Source: Roseateles sp.
Lineage (GTDB): Bacteria > Pseudomonadota > Gammaproteobacteria > Burkholderiales > Burkholderiaceae_C
DNA length: 40,938 bases
Reading direction: 5' to 3'
NCBI GenBank assembly: GCA_015657635.1
Contig: JACDQM010000012.1
Coordinates: forward strand, 1-40,938
The translations under genes and the position numbers were made by a program. Positions 8,160 through 16,784 of the stretch are shown one piece after another. The notes beneath the pieces are model-generated. The model was given only the letters and a program-made list of their open reading frames with translations. It searched no databases and was not told the DNA's origin. Every line of letters begins with the position of its first letter. Position 1 is the first letter of the stretch.

Positions 8160-8264
8160 GCTGGCCTCCGAAACGCTGGTCTTGCCCTGGACGATCTCCA
8201 GCACCAGCGCCGTTTTGCGCTTGGCTGTCCAGCGCTTGATCTCTTCGTCCATCAACGTACTCAC
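8160..8264 (-). pseudogene. N-terminal stub of an IS transposase OrfA
   Basis: From a GTG at 8264 with a GGAA ribosome site, about 35 codons read MDEEIKRWTAKRKTALVLEI followed by VQGKTSVSEAS. I recognise this as the N-terminus of a small helix-turn-helix OrfA of IS3-type elements. The similarity stops abruptly near 8160 and the rest of the frame is unrelated. The bases just upstream (8265-8330), including the AACGGTAACACCTG patch, may be the left end of that IS. The element is therefore a one-ended remnant lying between the CxxC gene and the Zorya operon. Confidence 0.65.
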
Positions 8265-8478
8265 GGTGTCTTCCTTTCAACGGTAACACCTGAGCAGGTT
8301 TTCACTGGGTCAATACAGTTAGCAGCAGGCTTCTCCGACATCTACCTGAAAGCGCCGACACGCAGCGCGACAGCGAAATCGGACGGCAGCTATGAGCTTG
8401 GCAGGAGTGAAAGGAGAAACGTACCCTCGCGGCTCTAGAGCTGGCCGCGCATGCCGAATTAGTCCGCCACGGGCGGCG

Positions 8479-9561
8479 TTAGTTCATCATGCTGGCGAAT
8501 CCATGCAGATCAACCAAGCGCCATCCAGGCGCACTTGGGGCTGGATGCTCAAGAGATATTGCAATGCGCTGCTCAGGCCACGCCGCTTCTACATGCCGTG
8601 GCAGGCCAGACACCTCGTGTTCGATTTCCGGCACAGCCCATCCCTGGCTTCTTGCGAGTCCCAGAGCACCATGCAGGGCCGGATCTGCATACCGCATGAC
8701 AGCGTTCCATGTCCCATCGAAGATGCCGGCAGAGCACCGCAACCGATTGATCGCTTTCATCTCATCCCGAGGCACATACATGTGATCATGTAGGGGCTCC
8801 ATGCGGTGACATGCCTTGCAAAGCACCTTGAGATTCGAGCGGGCGTTGTTGCCCTTCACTCCGTCAATATGATGCACATGAAGCAATTGCCTCGCGTTTG
8901 AGAGATTGATCTTGCAGCCTTCACAAGTCCAGTTGACAGCCTCTCTCAAGTTGTCAGAGATCTCCCGCCAGTTGGCGGCGTAGACGGAGGCGCCGGCTTC
9001 AACCTTTGTGCGCACAGGCAAAAACCTGAAGCAAGATGAGAAAGTCTCGAAGAACTCGTTGAGATCGAAGCTCTCACGCAACGCCCGTGCTGCTCGATTG
9101 ACTTTGGCTTGCTTGTAGTTGAGCATGTTCAGGCAGTTCTGGCAGACATACAACTTGGCTTGCCCAGTCAACTCCCTCATGGTCATGTCGATGCCACTGA
9201 GCGCAAAGTTGCCACTGACATCGGTTGTGGCTATGTAGCGCTCGAAACGGCCAGAGCTCCTCATGGTCTCGAGCGTGCCGCAGTAAGCGACATGGAATTT
9301 CTTCCCTGCGTCGCGGTTGCCTTTCAGGACCTCTTCTATCTTGTAGCCCTGATCTGGGATGTACAGGAGGATCTGTCGGCCCTCGAAGGCCAATAGACCA
9401 GAGACGAACTGCAACTCGTCAAGCTTGACCTCACGGCCACCGATCAGCTCGGCTTCAATGGCAGAGATAGCGCTTGCGCGGGTGAGCGCGAATGACTGTC
9501 GCTCAGCACCCAGGCGGTTGGCGATGTTCCAAAGCTCAGAAAAGTCATGAGTGATCCGCAT
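8479..9561 (-). CDS. zorE: Zorya type II effector ZorE, HNH nuclease
   Basis: This 360-aa protein is the third gene of a zorA-zorB-zorE operon, the gene set that defines type II Zorya. I place the start at the ATG at 9561 (AGGA six bases upstream) rather than the TTG at 9567. The zorB stop at 9564 lies two bases before it, so the genes are coupled. A zinc-braced HNH nuclease domain occupies about residues 210-255: CEGC, then LHVHHIDGVKGNNARSNLKV, then CKAC. The first half holds another CQNC pair near residue 140. In the current model the ZorAB membrane motor senses phage infection and the soluble ZorE nicks or degrades invading DNA. That role is family knowledge, while the HNH motif is visible here. 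Confidence 0.85.
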   Translation of the reverse strand: MRITHDFSELWNIANRLGAERQSFALTRASAISAIEAELIGGREVKLDELQFVSGLLAFEGRQILLYIPDQGYKIEEVLKGNRDAGKKFHVAYCGTLETMRSSGRFERYIATTDVSGNFALSGIDMTMRELTGQAKLYVCQNCLNMLNYKQAKVNRAARALRESFDLNEFFETFSSCFRFLPVRTKVEAGASVYAANWREISDNLREAVNWTCEGCKINLSNARQLLHVHHIDGVKGNNARSNLKVLCKACHRMEPLHDHMYVPRDEMKAINRLRCSAGIFDGTWNAVMRYADPALHGALGLARSQGWAVPEIEHEVSGLPRHVEAAWPEQRIAISLEHPAPSAPGWRLVDLHGFASMMN

Positions 9562-9563
9562 GA

Positions 9564-10274
9564 TCAATCCTGAATCAGTCGCCTGATCGCTGTTTCAGCA
9601 TTGGAGATAACTCGAAACGTTACGCGTCGAGAGCGCTCCGAGTCTTCATTTCCCCTGTCATCAAGAACCAGTCGGCTGGACGATAGCCCGACTGCAGCAA
9701 CGTTTCTTCTGATCCACGCTTGATCGCCTGGTGATGCCTTGAGTCCTTGCACAAAGAGCAGCACAGAGCGCGTGCGGGACTGAGACAGCTCCATGTTCCT
9801 GAAATAGGCTTCCTCGGGATTGACCCCGACGTTCCATTGAGAGCTGGTGTGCCCCTCAATCCGAACCTCATTGATGGATTCCTTGAAACGGTTCAGCACC
9901 CTCATGTAGCGTGGGAAAAAGTCGGTCAAGACATCCTTGAACTGAGGGCGCATTGCTGACGATCCAAGACCAAACAGTATGTCTGGCGACTTGAATTCGA
10001 AGGACAACGTGTCTCTATCAATTTCCGCGTTCCATCGCGCCAGATCCGGCTCGAACTCCTTCTTGAGGGCCTCATAGAGTGCCACTTGGTTGTTCTGATA
10101 TGCGACAGCGACTTCTTTGATCTTGTCGCGCTCAATCAAGGCATGGCGCATCAGTGCGATGCTGATGAACAGGAAAACCATCATCAATCCAGACATCAGG
10201 TCAGACACGCTGACCCAATGCTCTGATGTCTCATGGTCAATCTTGTTATTTCGTGAGCCGAAGAATTTGTCCAT
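9564..10274 (-). CDS. zorB: Zorya motor subunit ZorB (MotB-like, OmpA peptidoglycan-binding domain)
   Basis: This is a 236-aa inner-membrane protein. After a short cytosolic N-terminus comes one membrane span beginning VSVSDLMSGLMMVFLFIS. Asp25 in SDLMSG is at the place of the ion-carrying Asp of MotB-type stators. The periplasmic C-terminal half is OmpA-like, with VRIEGHTSS and SQSRTRSVLLFVQG matching the peptidoglycan-binding fold. With ZorA it forms a 5:2-type ion-driven complex anchored to the cell wall. The gene starts 17 bases after zorA and its stop falls just before the zorE start, giving a tight operon. All key elements of the family appear intact. Confidence 0.9.
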   Translation of the reverse strand: MDKFFGSRNNKIDHETSEHWVSVSDLMSGLMMVFLFISIALMRHALIERDKIKEVAVAYQNNQVALYEALKKEFEPDLARWNAEIDRDTLSFEFKSPDILFGLGSSAMRPQFKDVLTDFFPRYMRVLNRFKESINEVRIEGHTSSQWNVGVNPEEAYFRNMELSQSRTRSVLLFVQGLKASPGDQAWIRRNVAAVGLSSSRLVLDDRGNEDSERSRRVTFRVISNAETAIRRLIQD

Positions 10275-10291
10275 GGCAACAGACTTCCTGA

Positions 10292-11872
10292 TCAGCTTCG
10301 CTCGCTGTTGCGGTTGTAGCTATCAGTCAAATGCCGCGCGATGGTGGCCAACGCCGCCCCCAGTTCCTGAAGCGCAGCATTGAGCTGTCGACTCAATGCT
10401 TCATCAAGCTGGCGAAGCTGCGCATTCACTGCTTCGTTGGTGCGATTGACGGCATCCTGGATTTGGCGGTCAAGGGCCTGCAGGGTTCGATCCGCATTCT
10501 GGGCGACCGTCCGACTAGTCTCGTCTGCCAGACGCAGCGAATCGGCGCGAGCCTGATTGCTATGGTCGATAGAAGCTTGAACAGACTGCTGCGCGCTGTT
10601 CAGCATGGCCTTCATCGCCTCTTGGGATTTGGCACTCACATTGCGCGAGCTCTCTTCAACAGTCTCCATGGCTGTGGAGATGGCCGTCGTGACGCCCGTG
10701 CGAATACGTTCAGTATTCAGGCCCAAGAGCTCCATCGCATTCTTGAGTTCCTCGGAGATGTGTTCTGACTCCGTGGCAATGGCTTTGGCATTGCTGATCA
10801 TCGCCTGATTGGTCTGCTTCACTGAGTTCTCGAAGTCTTGCGATCCATTGATCAGTGCGACATTGACCTGTTCGGCGCCCGTGAGCAACTGCTGGCCAAC
10901 CTCTTCAAGCTTTGACTGGATCTGCGGAACCGCCACCACCGCTTGATCACGCATCTTCACAAATGCATCCAGATGTCGATCCAGCTCGGCTATCTGATGC
11001 TGGTTGACGACCAAGACTTCTGCAAGGGCTTGCATATCCGCAGGGATGCGTGCCGTCTCATCCTTGATGGATTGGACTGCGACCTTTGTTGCACTGATGG
11101 ACTCAACACCTTGCTCATAGAGCCGGGCCATGGCTTCGAGTTGAACCATGTAGTTCGCTTGCCAATCAACCAGCTTCTTGACGGACTCATCCAAGCGCTT
11201 GAAGTTATCGCCGAACTGCTCAGTCAAGTTCTTGTTGAAATCAACAATGACTTCTTTAAGTGCTTCGATAACCTGCTGGGTCGCCGACTTGGAGAGCATT
11301 TCTGCAAAGTCTCTCATCTGCCCCCACAGCTTTTCCTCAAAGGCCTCTTGCCGCCGGACCAACCCAGAGCGGAAATCGGTGACGTCGGTTCGCAGCATCT
11401 GAATCTGACCGACCATTGACCGCTCATCATTCCCACCGATACCTTTGGCAATCGTGGTGAGCTCAACATGCTGTTTCATCAAGATGGCATGAATGTCCTT
11501 GGGGGCAATGTCATCTGGGGAGGCACCTTCTTCGCGCTGCTTGCTTTTGTCCAGATGGCTGGTCTGGAGGATCTTGAACCAGATGGCGAAGCACATGCCG
11601 ATCAGGCTGGTGACGAATGCAGTTTGAAGGCCTCGAAGCAACTGCTCAATGCTGCCGTCAATGTGCTTGGTATCGAACTGAAGAAGCCCGATGAAGATGC
11701 CAAGAAATGTCCCGAACAAGCCCGTTGATGTCATCAGCGACGGCGCGTACTCGACGAAGTTGCTTCTATCGGACTTCAGACCTGCCTTGGCAGCAAGGAA
11801 TGTGTACAGGATCGCAGCGAAGAAGAGGAGGTTCAGTGTCCAGGTGAACTCTCGCGTGCCGAAGATTTCCAT
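10292..11872 (-). CDS. zorA: Zorya motor subunit ZorA (MotA/ExbB-like channel with long coiled-coil tail)
   Basis: This 526-aa protein has three N-terminal membrane spans: residues about 10-30 (LNLLFFAAILYTFLAA), 46-66 (LMTSTGLFGTFLGIFIGLLQ) and 80-105 (TAFVTSLIGMCFAIWF). These match the MotA/TolQ/ExbB proton-channel fold. Residues from about 110 to the end are almost entirely helical and heptad-rich, forming the long intracellular tail typical of ZorA, which in the known structure transmits the phage signal to the effector. The gene is first in the minus-strand operon with zorB and zorE. Its start is an ATG at 11872, and only a weak ribosome site precedes it. A truncated gene lies 110 bases upstream, suggesting that Zorya arrived by an insertion. 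Confidence 0.9.
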   Translation of the reverse strand: MEIFGTREFTWTLNLLFFAAILYTFLAAKAGLKSDRSNFVEYAPSLMTSTGLFGTFLGIFIGLLQFDTKHIDGSIEQLLRGLQTAFVTSLIGMCFAIWFKILQTSHLDKSKQREEGASPDDIAPKDIHAILMKQHVELTTIAKGIGGNDERSMVGQIQMLRTDVTDFRSGLVRRQEAFEEKLWGQMRDFAEMLSKSATQQVIEALKEVIVDFNKNLTEQFGDNFKRLDESVKKLVDWQANYMVQLEAMARLYEQGVESISATKVAVQSIKDETARIPADMQALAEVLVVNQHQIAELDRHLDAFVKMRDQAVVAVPQIQSKLEEVGQQLLTGAEQVNVALINGSQDFENSVKQTNQAMISNAKAIATESEHISEELKNAMELLGLNTERIRTGVTTAISTAMETVEESSRNVSAKSQEAMKAMLNSAQQSVQASIDHSNQARADSLRLADETSRTVAQNADRTLQALDRQIQDAVNRTNEAVNAQLRQLDEALSRQLNAALQELGAALATIARHLTDSYNRNSERS

Positions 11873-11981
11873 TGACCGTGCCTAGTTAAATCCAAATGTT
11901 GCTGTGTTCACTGACGTTGGTTTGCCCGCGTGCTCCACGCCATGTCGATGGCTTGGGCAGAGGTCCCGTGAGTTTTGCTAT

Positions 11982-12323
11982 CTATGCATATGCCCGTCGT
12001 TGCAGGTTGCGTATCACATCGGGGCTGACCATCTCCACAAGATTGAACTGGGAAGCCACCTGGTACATCGAACCTGCGGGAGCGCTTCGATGCAACCCCC
12101 TGGCATCACCGGCAACACACTGGAACGTGGCCGGCTTGACGCACGGGGCCTCAAAGCTTCGTCGGAAATCCAGTTCTGCAAGAGTAGGTGTCTCGAGCTG
12201 ACCGGCCGGCCAACGATGCGCACTGTGCGTTGAAACGAGACACCCGTCCAGGACCGAAAGTCTCGCCTGCGTGGTCGAGCAGTCGACTTCCTTGAAACCC
12301 GTAATTCGCTCAAACCAGTCCAT
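11982..12323 (-). pseudogene. N-terminal fragment of a conserved hypothetical gene, cut near the Zorya operon
   Basis: The first 103 or so residues look like a real protein: MDWFERITGFKEVD, later QLETPTLAEL, and near the end MYQVASQFNLVEMVSP. I know this signature from a conserved hypothetical family of about 250-300 aa in which MVSP is followed by a further conserved half. Here the frame turns into an unrelated tail of about ten residues and stops at 11982. The gene is therefore truncated at about 12010, just before zorA. The likely cause is insertion or replacement of the downstream part by the Zorya-bearing segment. The family memory should be verified; the abrupt change of composition is visible. 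Confidence 0.55.
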
Positions 12324-12465
12324 GATGCCACCCGCTCCCGAACATGAAGCCGCTACTCAAGTGATCCGTCTTGGGTAAATGTTGCTGGCGGCAAGCCGCA
12401 GATGCCAGAGGCAGATCTCGGTCGCGATACCAAGTTGGCGCGAGAGCTAGAACCTTGGCACATCT

Positions 12466-12738
12466 CTAGAGTGCCCACCTCTTCTCTGCCAAGGCAGGAT
12501 GTGGGCTCCCCGTTCGCTTCGTGTGCAACTTATTGATGAGGCTGCGCAACCAGAAAAATAGCACTCCGAAAGCAGTCAGAAAGACTACCTTTATGAGCAT
12601 CAATGCGAAGATTTTTCCCGTATCAAAGCCGGCAGCTTCAGGTCGGAATAGCAAAGCTAAGCCTTCGATCACCTGTAAGACCTGAAGCGCAAAAAACAAT
12701 CCAAATACTCCGCGAACGAATCGCAACGCTGCAAACAA
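12466..12738 (-). CDS. Two-span small membrane protein
   Basis: This is a 90-aa protein with two hydrophobic spans: LFFALQVLQVIEGLALLF (residues about 14-31) and FALMLIKVVFLTAFGVLFFW (about 43-62), followed by a basic tail. The start is decided by a perfect AGGAGG six bases before a TTG at 12738. The longer frame from the TTG at 12759 would place the ribosome site inside the gene. It is probably an inner-membrane protein with both ends inside, by the positive-inside rule. It stands alone, without close co-directional neighbours. I do not recognise the family. Small two-span proteins near defence systems can be accessory or abortive-infection components, but nothing here proves that. Confidence 0.65.
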   Translation of the reverse strand: MFAALRFVRGVFGLFFALQVLQVIEGLALLFRPEAAGFDTGKIFALMLIKVVFLTAFGVLFFWLRSLINKLHTKRTGSPHPALAEKRWAL

Positions 12739-13505
12739 GGGAATCCTCCTGTAAACCAACCGGTTGAAGTGAGCAACTCATTGGCCGACGTCGCGTCGAC
12801 CCGCTGCGTCAAGGCGCCTGCCGTGACGGACGACTAACTTAAGAGTTACATGCAGTAGTTTGCCTCAGCTTTGACTTGGTCGCGGCCTCATCCGCTCGCG
12901 GCATCACCGATGCAATAGAGCCCTTCGCCGAGGGTGGCCGCTGAGGAACTTCTCGAAAGGATCGACGGCACACGCTGGCAATGGTTGCCCGGCAGCCGAA
13001 GCTCTGTAGGCATCCAGCAAAGCCGCCATGAAGTCCAGCAGCAGGCCCTGGATGCTGTTGTCCACGGCAAAACATGCATGGCCATATGGGCACTTCAGAC
13101 TTGAGCGCCGGACCTGCGACTACACCGACCGGGCGCAGCTGGCGGCGGAAATCCCCGGCCCTAAAGGCGCGAGCCATAGAGCTAGCGCGTCAGCGTGGTA
13201 CCTAAATGGCGGCGGTTGCCTTGCCCAAGCCGACATTCAACCTTTCAGTTGGACTTGACGCTCGGCCGTTTCGTCCCTTCGACGCTTGTGCGCCATATGT
13301 CACGTGTTGACGATGTTGAGGCCAGTCCCTGTGAAGGATTTGATGCGGTTGCTCGACATAGGCCCATCGCTGGCTTTAGTAAGGTTTGGCTGAGGCAAAC
13401 TACGCCCTTCAATTCGTCTGTTAGCACATTCTTTACAGCATATGACCTCCCACGGACACATGTGCTGTGAGTCCAAGGCATCTGATTTCAGGTAGGGAGG
13501 GAGCT
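12739..13505. other. Gene-poor stretch with one possible decayed ORF
   Basis: On the minus strand between about 13128 and 12888 a frame without a start codon reads like a protein (KCPYGHACFAVDNSIQG, then LLLDFMAALLDAYRAS, then DPFEKFL). A stop interrupts it immediately upstream, so it looks like the tail of a dead gene. I cannot name the family. The rest of the interval shows no recognisable gene or RNA. Confidence 0.3.
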
Positions 13506-13868
13506 TTGAAAAGCAACTACGCTGCGCTGCTTGCTATAGCAGCAGTTCTCAACACACAGGCTAGCGATCTCAAGATCGACGCGGCCAAAGCGAACGCATA
13601 TGTCGGCCAGTACGTCATGGCTTGTGGAAAGCTGACACAGGTGAAGAGGTTCGCGAAAGGTATCTATCTGACCTTCGGACCTCAGTTCCCGAAGCAGGAT
13701 TTGACCGGCGTGATCTGGGCTGATGCGGTTCCGGCCTTCAACCGGCAATTTGCTGACTTGGACAGCTTGCAAGGCAAGAGCGTTTGTTTGCGTGGAAAAG
13801 TCGAAACGTACAAGCAGCATGTACAAATTCAACTGGTGACGCCGCAGGACGTCTCAGTCGAAAGGTGA
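13506..13868 (+). CDS. Secreted OB-fold-like small protein
   Basis: This is a 120-aa protein starting at a TTG (13506) five bases after GGAGG. The upstream ATG at 13467 lacks a ribosome site and would bury the signal peptide. Residues 1-20 (KSNYAALLAIAAVLNTQAS) form a typical Sec signal peptide, so the product should be periplasmic. The mature part has the beta-barrel pattern YVGQYVMACGKL, then IYLTFGPQFP, then GKSVCLRGKVETYKQHVQIQ, matching small OB-fold proteins in which GK-V-V-GKVE-Y-G is characteristic. The two Cys could form a disulfide. A ligand cannot be read from the sequence. The downstream gene fragment at 13893 follows closely. Confidence 0.65.
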   Translation: MKSNYAALLAIAAVLNTQASDLKIDAAKANAYVGQYVMACGKLTQVKRFAKGIYLTFGPQFPKQDLTGVIWADAVPAFNRQFADLDSLQGKSVCLRGKVETYKQHVQIQLVTPQDVSVER

Positions 13869-13892
13869 GCGCCTCTGACCTGGGGGATCCCG

Positions 13893-14021
13893 ATGCAAGC
13901 CGACAAGTTCACACGCAGGTACCGATTCGCCGACTGGCTCAACCCGGAAGTTCCTGTGGCTGCTGCCGGCGTGTATGCGTTAACTCAGGACGATGTCTTG
14001 AGCGACTTCGAGAAAGTCTGA
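13893..14021 (+). pseudogene. N-terminal fragment, possibly GIY-YIG nuclease-like
   Basis: An ATG at 13893 preceded by GGGGGAT opens a 42-codon frame reading RYRFADWLNPEVPVAAAGVY and then a short unrelated tail ending at 14021. The FADW-NPEVP-AAGVY pattern reminds me of the start of GIY-YIG-type proteins, where AGVY-I is followed by the nuclease core, which is absent here. I treat it as a truncated remnant. The assignment is weak. Confidence 0.35.
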
Positions 14022-14530
14022 CGACTTCTGAAGCGGGCGATAGGCCAGGGCTTCAGCACAGCCAGCCGGCAGCCGCTTAAGTAATCCGCCAACTCTGCAG
14101 CGTTAGGAGCCCGTCGGCTCCAGCCGGCGTACTCACGGAGTGCGCCATCAAGGCGACGTTCGGTCGGCGAATAGCGCTGGCTCCAGCGGCGCCTGTATGA
14201 GGTACAGCTGCCCTTGGGTTGCAGTTGGGAGGCCATCCGATCCGACGACTGGTTCTTGGCCGCGAGAACTGGCGCAGCCGCCCCTGAGCAGGCACCAACT
14301 CAGTAGGACGCTACGCTTGAAAGCAGTCGCTCGACGTCCGAGTTCTGGTGCGAAAGTGGGCGAAGACCGCTGTAGCTCTTCAAGGGCAGCTTTCATCACG
14401 AGAAAACTGATCCATTGACAGTGGACCATTCGAGGTGGCTTCCTACGGTCTGCCAATGCAAGCCCTTGACCTTCAGCGGCGAACCCTCTGATCCAGATGG
14501 CGATACTCCCACTCTGATGACGCATGGTCA
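14022..14530. other. Gene-poor stretch, possible phage-like remnants
   Basis: Two overlapping minus-strand frames (about 13985-14236 and 14148-14531) have partly protein-like composition. One contains a hydrophobic stretch ending in GGCASS, like a small lipoprotein or phage spanin remnant. Neither has a good ribosome site, so I do not call a gene. Confidence 0.25.
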
Positions 14531-14538
14531 CACAGGCA

Positions 14539-14580
14539 TTGATAACACATAATTTGCATTGTTAAGCTTATCGCTTAAGA
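14539..14580 (+). promoter_or_regulatory. AT-rich promoter region with inverted repeat upstream of the unknown operon
   Basis: A TTGATA box at 14539-14544 is followed after 17 bases by TTAAGC at 14562. The inverted repeat TTAAGC-ttatc-GCTTAA (14562-14578) overlaps the expected -10 position. The patch is markedly AT-rich against its surroundings and lies 33 bases before the ATG at 14613. It is a plausible regulated promoter for the cluster at 14613-18350. The boxes are weak matches, so this is a position-based inference. Confidence 0.35.
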
Positions 14581-14612
14581 TCCTCATACGTTCTGATATC
14601 AGTGCGAGGCCG

Positions 14613-15083
14613 ATGATGACTGACATGATGCTGGGAGTATTCACGCAGGAGTTCCTTGAGGCGCAAGGGCTTGATGGATGCTCGATCACGTTCGAGCCAT
14701 ATCACGCAAAGGTGAGTCGTCGTGCCAAAAGATCCAATGCCAAGATTGCCGTCAAGAAGGATCCGAAGACGGTGCCCCGCCTGGCCAACAAACTGACTGT
14801 GCACGACCTGACAGAAAGGCTGCTGAGTCTGTCGGAGGATCTGATGGCGTGGACGGAGAGCCCTGGAAGGCGCTACAGACCAACGCTCTTTGACGCATCG
14901 GGGGACCTTGTCAAAGTTGAAGCTCTGCTGGGTGAGCTGCGGGGGCGAGCTGCCGCTCGGCAGCAATACGGAATGGATCGTGCGAGGCGCCTCCTGACGA
15001 AGGCGCTCAACGAATGTGACCGTCTATTGGAGTCGTCTGAAGTGAACAAGCTCATCGTTGCCATGCTCAACGAGCGCCAATGA
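14613..15083 (+). CDS. Unknown-function helical protein, first gene of a five-gene cluster
   Basis: This is a 156-aa protein when started at the ATG at 14613, which has GAGG seven bases upstream. A TTG at 14559 in the same frame would overlap the promoter-like region. The N-terminal 50 residues include GCSITFEPYHAKVSRRAKRS, basic and possibly nucleic-acid or membrane-surface binding. The rest is helical (LTVHDLTERLLSLSEDLMAW; LLTKALNECDRLLESSEVNK). Its stop overlaps the start of the beta-solenoid gene by four bases (ATGA), so the two are translationally coupled and probably interact. I do not recognise the family. A helical adaptor or co-polymer for the solenoid protein is one reading. Confidence 0.65.
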   Translation: MMTDMMLGVFTQEFLEAQGLDGCSITFEPYHAKVSRRAKRSNAKIAVKKDPKTVPRLANKLTVHDLTERLLSLSEDLMAWTESPGRRYRPTLFDASGDLVKVEALLGELRGRAAARQQYGMDRARRLLTKALNECDRLLESSEVNKLIVAMLNERQ

Positions 15084-16177
15084 AAACACACACGAAGATC
15101 AAGGTGTCGCGCGTTCGGTCTATCTCTTCACGAGGACATCACGAAGTCCATGGCCCCCTGCATGTTTCCGGGCGCATCGTGTGTGGCGGGAATCTGACCA
15201 TCCACGGTGACCTGCATTGCGCAGGACCACTCATGTGTCTGGGTCGCCTTGATGTGCGGGGAAGCCTGACCTGCGGGGACATGCTGGTGGTGGGGGGCAG
15301 TGTCGTGGTCGGTGGTGACCTGCATTCGAAGTACCTAAGAGTCGCCGGTGGGTTCGACTCGGAAGATGGTGCTGATGAGTTTGCTCAAAACATACTGGCT
15401 TGGATGCCGAAACGTTCCCAGGGCGTTCCGTTCGATTTCACGCCCCCGCGATTGCTCTTGGCTGACGAAAGCGTCGCTTCCGAGCTGGTCCTTGAGGGTC
15501 GCACGGCTGATGCTTTGTCGGTCGCAGCAGACTGCTTCTGCGAGGGTGTCGATGCGCAAGGAGGCATCCGCGTTGGAGGCGTCTTCAACGCGGATGATGT
15601 CGACGCCTTAGGCTTTTCGATCTCGGCTCAATCGATCTATATCGAAGGCGACGTGTTCTGCGGCTACTTGGAGGCCGCTCGTGAGATTACCGTCGACGGA
15701 AACCTCCAGTGCGTCAACGTGGATTGCATGCGTCTACGGGTTTGCGGAGATGCCATGGCAGAAGAGGCCATCGTGGTCACTGCGCCAGACAGACATGAAC
15801 TGGCCGACATCGAGTCGACCCTCTATCAAGTCGAGTCGGGGAATGATCCGATGGAAGCAGTTGCCGCTGAAGACTTGGTCGTGTCGTTGCAGTGCGGCTC
15901 GATTAAGGCGGGTAGCGTGAGCGCTGCCGGGTCCATACGTGCGGACCGTGCGATTGAAGTTCAGTGCTACCTTAAGGCCAACTGCAGTATCACTTCGGGC
16001 CAGTCAATTTCGACGGGCAAAGGGTATGGGGTGCTGGCCGGGATTGGTGTACCTCGGGACCGCTGGTTCAGTTCCGGCTACGTTTGCGCGCCCGAGAAGC
16101 CTCGGTGCATCCTGACAGGTGCTTTCCGGGCACTCTCACGGCGTCGACGTGGATGGGCGCTCAAGCCAAAGCGCTAG
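15080..16177 (+). CDS. Cysteine-rich beta-solenoid (bactofilin-like) protein
   Basis: This 365-aa protein is built from short alternating repeats of the type GGNLTIHGDLHCAGPLMCLG, continued by RLDVRGSLTCGDMLVVGGSV. Each rung is about 12 residues with Gly at the turns, which is the signature of right-handed beta-solenoids such as bactofilins and related polymer-forming proteins. Rungs occur at about residues 20-90, 155-235 and 265-325, separated by less regular inserts. More than a dozen Cys residues face regularly spaced positions, unusual for bactofilins. The C-terminus is strongly basic (SRRRRGWALKPKR). It is coupled by an ATGA overlap to the preceding gene. It has no signal peptide, so a cytosolic or membrane-associated scaffold is likely. 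The polymer role is an inference from the fold pattern. Confidence 0.65.
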   Translation: MKTHTKIKVSRVRSISSRGHHEVHGPLHVSGRIVCGGNLTIHGDLHCAGPLMCLGRLDVRGSLTCGDMLVVGGSVVVGGDLHSKYLRVAGGFDSEDGADEFAQNILAWMPKRSQGVPFDFTPPRLLLADESVASELVLEGRTADALSVAADCFCEGVDAQGGIRVGGVFNADDVDALGFSISAQSIYIEGDVFCGYLEAAREITVDGNLQCVNVDCMRLRVCGDAMAEEAIVVTAPDRHELADIESTLYQVESGNDPMEAVAAEDLVVSLQCGSIKAGSVSAAGSIRADRAIEVQCYLKANCSITSGQSISTGKGYGVLAGIGVPRDRWFSSGYVCAPEKPRCILTGAFRALSRRRRGWALKPKR

Positions 16178-16369
16178 CGTATGGCCACGCGTGTTGGCTC
16201 TTCTCAGCTGCAACCCGGTAAGCCAGATGATGCTCCAGTTGGCTGAAGGGAAGAGCCAGAGTCGCACACAAGAATTTGCCGACGCTGCCAATCGAGCGAG
16301 CCTGTAACAGGGAACGTCTCAGGTCAACACCTGACTTCGTGTGAACATCGACCCTAGCCGGACTACACC

Positions 16370-16696
16370 ATGGATATCTACCGTATCACTGCGCAGGACA
16401 TCAAGAATGGTATGCGCATGCCTGGTCAAACCTTTGAACTCGTCGCAGGGCTAACGGAAGAGGATTTCATCGCATATGGCCAGTGGTACGGAGTAGTTGT
16501 CGACGGAGCCGAGTTCAACCCGTTCCTGCTCAATCAGGATGGTCGCTGCCAGTACGCTGGCGACAGGGCTGAGCTCCGGAGCTGCAACATCGTAACGAAG
16601 CGCGTGGTCGTTGATGAAATCTTTGAACTGACCTGGGAGAACACCGCGGATCGATACGGATATCAGATTCTGGCCGTCAGTCGACTGAACACCTAA
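16370..16696 (+). CDS. Hypothetical protein of the unknown cluster
   Basis: This 108-aa acidic protein starts at the ATG at 16370, with only a weak ribosome site. Visible segments are GQTFELVAGLTEEDFIAYGQ and VVDEIFELTWENTADRYGYQ. The composition is mixed alpha/beta and soluble, with no metal-binding cluster. I do not recognise the family. It lies 192 bases after the solenoid gene and 88 bases before the start chosen for the next gene, all on the plus strand, so it probably belongs to the same transcription unit. Confidence 0.6.
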   Translation: MDIYRITAQDIKNGMRMPGQTFELVAGLTEEDFIAYGQWYGVVVDGAEFNPFLLNQDGRCQYAGDRAELRSCNIVTKRVVVDEIFELTWENTADRYGYQILAVSRLNT

Positions 16697-16784
16697 CTCC
16701 ATCCTCGTCCATCGCACCATGCGACTGAGATGGTGTCCGCCACATGGCCTAAACCCGATCCGTAATCTACATGGCAGACGCTGC

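Noticed and set aside
12839..13177. 112-codon minus-strand frame
   Set aside because: No ribosome site and random composition; a different frame over the same bases looks more protein-like but is interrupted by a stop.
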